From Antedon mediterranea (taxonomy: Eukaryota > Echinodermata > Crinoidea > Comatulida > Antedonidae), in contig NC_092672.1 of the NCBI RefSeq assembly GCF_964355755.1, forward strand, positions 31,056,501 through 31,120,500: 64,000 nucleotides of DNA, read 5' to 3'. Of this stretch, positions 57,762-64,000 are shown in pieces. A program made the position numbers and the translations under genes. The number at the start of each line of letters is the position of its first letter. Within the stretch, counting starts at the first letter, position 1. The notes under the pieces were generated by a model. It made no database searches, was not told where the DNA came from, and worked only from the letters and a program-made list of their open reading frames with translations.

Positions 57762-58689
57762 TATTCTTAAATCTACTAATCAAAGGCGCCATAATAAATA
57801 ATATCAACAGGTACTAAATAATACTATTTATCGTTCTTTAAACAAACATTTTATAACAACAATGTCTTCGCATGTTATCTCCCAAAAAAATAGGAAAAAA
57901 AATAAAGAAATTGGGGCTAGGGTAATTTTTCGGGTCCAATGGTTACTTTTACCGACCACTGGCTGCACAGTAGAATTTACCATGGTCTCAGTAAAGCTAA
58001 CCATGCTGGCTAAAAAGTCCAATCTAAACGTGTCACTCAGGTTAACACATGACATTCACTTTGTGTCAATTGTTGTTTTTAACATCACAGTAAATTGTTA
58101 TAAAACCTGGTAAAACTATAACTGCGTGCAAAATAGTGCAAACAATGGTTTAATCATGGACCTATAAATTAGTAGATCTCATGGTTAATTTTCCCAAGCA
58201 TATATCGGTATCTTTATTTCCGCAAAACATAACAATAGTAGGCTACAATACAACAAAATAAGTGTCAGGCAACCAATAATTGAGGCGCTCATTCACAGTT
58301 AAAATATACAGTATAAATATAAAAAGAGCACATAAAGAAAATTGCAAAGGAAAACAATTTGCAATTGTGACTCGCTCCGACTGTTCTTGCACTGCTCCAT
58401 GTGTGGTGGTGGCTCACGCGTTAAAGAAGCACTCAAGATGGAATGCTGACGTCATCACACGTTAATGAAGCACTCAACATTGAGAATAAACTATCAATCT
58501 ATGGTGCATTATGGTAGGAACATTGTACTAAAAGTGTTGTTTTATGTAGGCCTACCCAAAACGGCGTGAAATCAATACAGATAATTATGATGCATAAATC
58601 TGGCCCGTCGCCAGGATTGCATATGGAGTAGTTCGAATTTGGGAAAGCCCATTAATGCCATTTTAAGTGTATGTTTTTCGAGCGTTCTA

Positions 58690-59620
58690 AAGTAGTAATT
58701 CGTTTAAACGGATTAATGACAAAATAATTCGTTTAACCAGATTAGTAATCCGTTCAAATGGATTACTAATTTGTTCAAACGGATTAGTAATTTGTTCAAA
58801 CGAATTAATTATTAATTCGTTCAAACAAATTAGTAATCCGTTTAAACGAATTAGTAATTCGTTTGAACAGATTATTAATCCGTTGAAACAAATTAGTAAT
58901 TCGTTTAAACAGATTATTAATCCGTTCAAACAAATTAGTAATTCGTTTAACCAGATTAGTAATCCGTTCAAACAAATTAGTAATTCGTTTAACCAGATTA
59001 GTAATCCGTTCAAATGAATTAATAATTTGTTTAAAAGAATTATTAATCAGTTCAAATTTATAATTCGTTTGACCGGATTTGATTTGTTTCAACGGATTAC
59101 TAATCTGTTTGAACAGATTACTAATTCGTTCAAACGAATTAGCAATCCGTTTAAACAAATTAATAATTCTTTTAAACGGATTACTAATTTGTTCAAACGA
59201 ATTAGTAATCTGTTTGAACAAATTAGTAATTCGTTTGAACGAATTAGTAATCCGTTTAAACAAATTATTAATTTGTTTTAACAAATTAGTAATTTGTTTA
59301 AACGGATTACTAATTCGTTCAAACGAATTACTAATTCGTTCAAACAGATTACTAATTCGTTTGAACGAATTAGTAATTCGTTGAAACAAATTAGTAATTC
59401 GTTGAAACAAATTAGTAATCCGTTTAAAAAATTAGTAATCCGTTTAAACAAATTACTAATCCGTTTGGACGGATTCCTAATTCGTTTGAACAGATTATTA
59501 ATCTGTTTAAAGAAATTAGTAATTCGTTTGAACGGATTAGTAATCTGTTCAAACGAATTAGTAATCCGTTCAAACAAATCAGTAATTCGTTTGAACGGAT
59601 TAGTAATCCGTTCAAACCAA
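58690..59620. repeat. 21-bp satellite-like array, open in several frames on both strands
   Basis: Consensus about ATTAGTAATTCGTTCAAACGA, with AAT/AAC, CGT/CGG and TTC/TTT variants. Because 21 is divisible by three and the unit has no stop codon in several frames, both strands carry ORFs of 70-200 codons with seven-residue periodicity (NSFKRIT or LNELVIR types). These are products of the repeat, not evidence for protein. Confidence 0.9.
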
Positions 59621-59735
59621 TTGCAACATATACAACAAGTGCCATTTAAAGTATATGTTGTAATCCGTTCAAACGAATTACAACATATACTTTAAATGGC
59701 ACTTGTTGTATACTGTATGTTGCAATTCGTTTGAA
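59618..59735. repeat. Inverted pair inside the foldback element
   Basis: ATACAACAAGTGCCATTTAA and AGTATATGTTGTAATC at 59629-59665 are repeated inverted at 59680-59720, with an AATCCGTTCAAACGAATTAC spacer. A third copy of the same sequence lies at 60112-60150. Confidence 0.8.
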
Positions 59736-60192
59736 CAGATTATTAATCCGTTCAAACGAATTACTAATTCGTTAGAACGGATTACGTTCGAAAAACATAT
59801 ACTTAAAATGGCATTAATGGGCTTTCGTAATATTATAATCATGAATCATTCCTGATTCAAATGCAAAATGTGCAAATAGATCAAAAACTATTTTGTTTTT
59901 ATTGTTTTGTAGTTACGAATATGACTGGTGATATTCGTCAACACGAATACGCTTTACGAATATGAAATGGGGATCAGCCCAAAGGTTTCACAAATGTATG
60001 ACGTATCCGTTTTCGTTATCGTATTCGTAAGGTTGCGAAACGTCCCTATTAATCCGTTTAAACAAATTAGCAATTCGTTTGAACGGATTACTAATCCGTT
60101 CAAATGAATTGCGACATATACTTTAAATGGCACTTGTTGTATATGTTGCAATTCGTTTGAAAGAATTACTAATTCGTTTGAACAGATTATTA

Positions 60193-60656
60193 GGGAGTTT
60201 TCGCAACCTTACGAAACTTTTGAGCTGATCCCCATTTCATATTCGTAAAGCGTATTCGTGTTGACGAATATTACCAGTAATATTCGTAACTACAAAACGA
60301 GTATAGTTTTTGATCTATTTTGCACATTTTGCATTTGAATCAGGAATGATTCATGACTATAATATAATTATACCTTTATTGAAAGTAATTTACTAAAGTA
60401 ATTTACTAAAATGCCAGTTCAATTTTGATAAATAGCAGTTTTTAAAGTCCTCACTCGCTTTGATGTTACGCTAGGCCTAGGCAGCCAAGCAACACGTACC
60501 TGCGCTTCGCTCAAATTTACCGCAGTCATATTTTGGACGGCGCCCTTAGTATTTCGTTGCCATGCGAAACAGATTTTTACTGGCTTACGAAAAACGAATA
60601 CGTGTGCGTGGCGTATCCGTTGTCGTTATCGTATTCGTAAGGTTGCGAAATCTCCC
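60193..60656. mobile_element. MITE with TA target, nested in the foldback element
   Basis: Inverted ends GGGAGTTTTCGCAACCTTAC and GTAAGGTTGCGAAATCTCCC are flanked by TA on both sides. This target and short ends fit the Tc1/mariner type. A second partial copy ends at ~60047 (GTAAGGTTGCGAAACGTCCC), and another fragment is at 39868-39975. Confidence 0.75.
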
Positions 60657-61977
60657 TATTAATCCGTTCAAACGAATTACAAATTCGTTTAAACGGATTA
60701 CGTTCGAAAAACATATACTTAAAATGGCATAAATGGCTTTCGTATCCGATTGTATTAAACAAATCCAAAAAGATTTATCTGAAGATTAACCGAATGTACA
60801 AACAATTTATTTAATTCTGAATGTAGTCCACAATGTCTTGTCTTTGAGATTATCATTGAATTATTGCTTTAAACATTAACAAGTATTTTCCTTTTAAATT
60901 AAAATGACTGCATTCCGTAGTGCATACATTAAATTGTCTTAAAAATAGGGTGGGTATTGTTTAAATGTATTTATTATTTAAAATTGGGTACAATACTTGG
61001 ATAATGTTTAGCGGTTAATGCACATGCAATGATAGCCTATTAGGAAGGAGTATTGGTAAAATTTGAGATTAAACGTTTTCAGAGAATCGACAAAATATGT
61101 ACAGAAGAAAACAGATTATAAGTGATCTTTTAAGATCCATAATAATAATAATAAATAAAATAATAAATAAATGCCATCGAAGTGAGAATAAGCAAAGCCC
61201 AAACAGATCTCACTCTATATTACAGTAAACAATTTATCAGTTTAAATGAATAAATATATATTATATCAAACTAAAAAAATAATGGTTTAATACAATTATT
61301 TTATATCGTTAAATACAGTGTTTGGTCAGAGAAGCTGTAATATTGAAATTGTTGGTGACCATTCACTTGATATTAATTGTTCCCATGGTCATGGAATTAT
61401 AGAATTAATAATAAAAGTAAAAGCATCTGCCATTAATTGTAATCATTAGTACTGTACTTAAACTATATATACAGTACTTGCAATCTATTAGTCTGGGTTC
61501 CAGACAGAGTTTTGTCAAAATTTAGTAAAAAGATAAATATTTTTGCACATATGGCGTTTCATACGTATACTACTTGGTTTGGATATTTTCAGACAAAAAT
61601 CGAAATAAAAAGAAATAAAATAAATAAATAGACAATGAATACAGACTTGGGGCAAGTTTAGCAATCTATCTGCAATACCTGGATATGTTCTGCGGGTACT
61701 CACTGGTGATCAACAATGAGTGTGTTCAACCGCAAAATTACTCTCATAAAACTATAGTATCTCTAATAATACAGGAACATATCGTGAATTTGAAGTAGTA
61801 GGACTGTGGCCCAAATTAAGTCCCGTTTGAAATCTGTACAATTTATACTTAAACTGAAAATGTGTCAATAACTTTTATAATAAAATCTCAGAGTACATTG
61901 ATTCTAATGAGTACCATACGATACAATAATTACTATTACATGATCATCAGTAGGCCTAATTATTAATCTTCAGAAAA

Positions 61978-62044
61978 GCATGGTCTACTGGTCTATGGTC
62001 TACTTGTGTCCCAAACAGAAGACCATTCAGGTTCGAATCACGCA
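61978..62044 (+). other. tRNA-like sequence 3' of gene copy G
   Basis: Same sequence and relative position as 37057-37123 beside gene F. Contains CAGGTTCGAATCACGC; not a foldable tRNA. Confidence 0.45.
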
Positions 62045-62141
62045 TCATCCTCTCGCAAAGATGCTCGTTGCTCCAAAGTAAAATGTACAAATAAAGTTCT
62101 TATACACTCTCTAAATGATAATACGATTGTTCCATTCCATG

Positions 62142-62188
62142 AAATACACAATAAACAATTGATAGTATCAATTGTTTATTGTGTATTT
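62142..62188. terminator. Perfect 23-bp hairpin overlapping the stop codon of gene copy G
   Basis: Identical to the structure at gene F: arms 62142-62164 and 62166-62188 around a single G. The gene's TAA stop is in the right arm. Confidence 0.75.
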
Positions 62189-62568
62189 GTTTCTTGTATA
62201 CCAAACTTAAGATTGTCTTCGCCAACTTCTTGGATAGGAGGGCAATAATTGACGGCGGCACCATTGTCTTCAAAAACTCCATTGTTTCCTGCTGAAGCTG
62301 CGCCGGCGGCGTTGCCGTTGTCTTCAAACACTCCATTGCTTCCTAAAGCTGCGCCGGCGGCGGCACCGTTGTCTTCTAAAACTCCATTGCTTCCTGAAGC
62401 TGCGCCGGGTGCATTGTCGTTGTTGTTCTCGTCTTGTGAACCAACATCGTTGTTTCCAACCTCTTCAATAGAAAAAGCACCGCCTCCAACTCTAAGCCAA
62501 AACTTGTCGATGCCGATGTTTATATCTTCGTCTTTAATCCCAGTATTGTTTAGTTCGTGATCTCCCAT
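62176..62568 (-). CDS. Repetitive-protein gene copy G (second subfamily, unrecognised)
   Basis: 130 residues starting MGDHELNNTGIKDEDINIGI, two bases after TTTCACAG. Same organisation as copy F, but with three Gly/Ala/Asn-rich repeats instead of one (GSNGVLEDNGAAAGAAL, GSNGVFEDNGNAAGAAS, NNGVFEDNGA), then NYCPPIQEVGEDNLKFG and IQETNTQ, TAA. F and G flanks are nearly identical, so the repeat-number change is recent. Function unknown. Confidence 0.6.
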   Translation of the reverse strand: MGDHELNNTGIKDEDINIGIDKFWLRVGGGAFSIEEVGNNDVGSQDENNNDNAPGAASGSNGVLEDNGAAAGAALGSNGVFEDNGNAAGAASAGNNGVFEDNGAAVNYCPPIQEVGEDNLKFGIQETNTQ

Positions 62569-62579
62569 GGCTGTGAAAG

Positions 62580-64000
62580 TATAATTTTGACATTGATTAA
62601 TTATTTATTTTATTATGTGAAATGGGCCGGAGGCCATTGTTTGTTGAAATAAAAGAAAGAAAGATTCACACATATCATTTATTAATTTACTTATTCACTT
62701 ACATTTATATCTTATACAAACCGAGATTCGAACCCGGAACATTCTGTATGTTGCAGACGTCCTAACCATTATAGCTTTCGCGGTATAATTCAATTGAAAT
62801 TGAAAATTCCAGGCTGATCAGTATTTCATTTGAACTTTACAAATAAGGTACCCGTTAGAGTTTAAGTGTAAGATTGAAATTTCAGGGTAACAAACCGGCT
62901 ACATTCTGATTGTTCAGGTGGGCCCAAGTTAGTTATTCTCAAACCCAGTTTTTTAACCCGGCAAATCTAACTTTACATTGGCTGGTGAATCTATTTAAAA
63001 CTTTATGAACCAAGTATTATCGGTACTGAGACTTTCAGTGGTATAATACTATTTTTTAATCGGTTTATATACTAAATATATCTGGGTTATACCGTACTCT
63101 TTATTTCCTGTATTTCATTTCATTAAAAAAATATTTACATTATGAATTAATACAATATTACTTTTAAAGTTATAAAACATATATATCTATTTGTATAAAT
63201 ATCAAAACAGATATCATTTCAACAACAAAAAAGATGCGAAATACTTTACTTTTTGATTTCTCTATACCTCTCATATACCGATTTCAAGTGATTTATGTGA
63301 GATTTTTGTCCGTTAACTTTACAGTTATAAATATACAGTTTTTCAATCGGTATCCATGATTATTTTTATGATTTTCAATACCAAAACATCCTTTCTTTAC
63401 CCAAAGTCACCTTTCTTTTAAATAATACGGTATAAATAATACGGTAAATAAATCTATTGTGACAGTTTTTAAGTTTCGTATTGATGGTTACTAAACTCTT
63501 GACAGGTCTATGTTTTTTATTGACTATTTACACACTGGATTATCAAATAATATAATGTTGACTCGGAGAGATATTGTCAAATAATGACTGTTTAGATCAA
63601 GTAAAGAATGTTTGTACTGTGTATTGTGATATTTTGTATAGTTTGTAAGATCATTTTAATCCAGACCTTTTTATTTGAATTGCCCCGAATTTTGAATTGA
63701 ATTGAATTGAATTTATGAGTATAATAGTAGGCCTACAATCTACCTCAATTTAACTAAACATTTAAAAACAATCTCAATGTCATGCAATGTCAACAAAATC
63801 TTGGATCCGCCTGAAACAGACAAGTTCTAATTTAATCCATTAAAAGATTTTAAAAAATATATTAATGTTTTGTATTTCATTTACCCTCACGCACTCTTTG
63901 ACCTCCCTCAGGTTTATTTCCAAAAAAATATTTTTGCCGCTTCACATTTTGTGAGGCAGGAGGGAATGACAACCTAATCACACGAATCCATCCACATGAT
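62580..64000. other. Unassigned AT-rich DNA
   Basis: Apart from the tRNA-like sequence at 62713-62786 and a (TTGAA)n stretch near 63690-63712, nothing is recognisable to the end of the window. Confidence 0.5.
62713..62786 (-). pseudogene. Decayed tRNA or tRNA-derived head
   Basis: On the minus strand: box A-like AAGCTATAATGGTTAGGAC, and box B CCGGGTTCGAATCTCGG with a proper 5-bp T stem. The acceptor stem pairs only in part and the anticodon loop lacks the required T33, so no amino-acid identity can be given. The corresponding place beside gene F retains only CCGAGATT. Confidence 0.5.

Larger units (their letters stand above)
58640..60746. mobile_element. Foldback element made of 21-bp near-palindromic repeats
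   Basis: The ends GGGAAAGCCCATTAATGCC (58641) and its inverted partner ending GGCATAAATGGCTTTCG (~60742) continue through TTTTAAGT-TATGTTTTTCG. Just inside, ~40 tandem copies of a 21-bp unit (ATTAGTAATTCGTTTGAACG type, itself nearly palindromic) fill 58690-59620, with more at 60050-60190 and 60660-60700. The sister sites at 35835 and 48415 (TTCGAATT-AAAGTACCA-CGATTGTATT) are uninterrupted. A second internal terminus (59783-59826) and nested MITEs show a compound structure. Confidence 0.85.
56980..62580. repeat. Segmental duplication block 2, copy 3 (with gene G)
   Basis: Contains the pieces of block 2 in the order 38.4-kb-like, LINE fragment, 44.9-45.6-kb-like, then 35.7-37.6-kb-like. At ~58510 GGTGCATTAT joins GGTAGGAA directly, where copy 2 has the LINE remnant. 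Confidence 0.8.

Noticed and set aside
58687-59695. Six overlapping ORFs of 73-201 codons on both strands
   Set aside because: All are forced by the 21-bp repeat; no unique sequence or start context favours any one of them.

Overview
The window is a eukaryotic, AT-rich, intron-containing genomic segment. Two conserved animal genes fix the kingdom. Both lie on the minus strand: the 5' end of a procollagen-lysine dioxygenase (PLOD) gene at 415-4588, and a complete five-exon SSR3 gene (TRAP-gamma, translocon-associated protein gamma) at 8869-16610. Frequent AGGCCT-type words, animal LINEs, tRNA-derived SINEs and the SSR3 sequence suggest a marine invertebrate deuterostome, perhaps an echinoderm. 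This is inference, and the species cannot be read from the sequence.

Layout. 1-4588: PLOD exons 1-2 and introns. 4589-8868: intergenic, with a poly(A)-tailed retroelement end and a cluster of TTAA-type MITEs. 8869-16610: SSR3, with an L1/Tx1-type LINE fragment, a tRNA-derived SINE and two DNA transposons in its introns. 17.8-27.9 kb: a tandem array of four ~2.6-2.9 kb units, each with one copy of an unrecognised repetitive-protein gene on the minus strand. 29.2-32.3 kb: a decayed LINE interrupted by a Mutator-like element (10-bp target duplication) and by a TTAA element. 33.4-38.8, 44.3-50.7 and 57.0-62.6 kb: three diverged copies of one segmental duplication carrying LINE reverse-transcriptase remnants. 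Two of the three carry a second subfamily of the repetitive-protein gene (37.3 and 62.2 kb). 51.7-56.7 kb: a single-copy paralog of the tandem-array locus. 58.6-60.7 kb: a foldback element built of 21-bp repeats. 62.6-64.0 kb: nothing recognisable except a decayed tRNA-like sequence.

The best candidate for an undescribed system is the seven-copy gene family (copies A-G: 17.8, 20.4, 23.0, 25.9, 54.3, 37.3 and 62.2 kb). All copies are on the minus strand. They share an N-terminal motif (EEDI-[HQ]-I), a central tract of 14-18-residue Ala/Gly/Glu-rich repeats that varies in number, and a C-terminal motif (PIQEVGE ... LKFGIQETNTQ). The best-preserved copies of both subfamilies also have an inverted repeat that begins at the stop codon, and between subfamilies this inverted repeat shows a base-pair-preserving change. 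A splice-acceptor-like site sits just upstream of the ATG in every copy. One tandem copy has a nonsense codon and another has lost its stop. No function is assigned.

Comparing duplicated segments gives interrupted and uninterrupted versions of the same site. This allows several insertions to be delimited (hAT at 46.4 kb, palindromic element at 48.6 kb, foldback at 58.6 kb, LINE insert at 34.3 kb).
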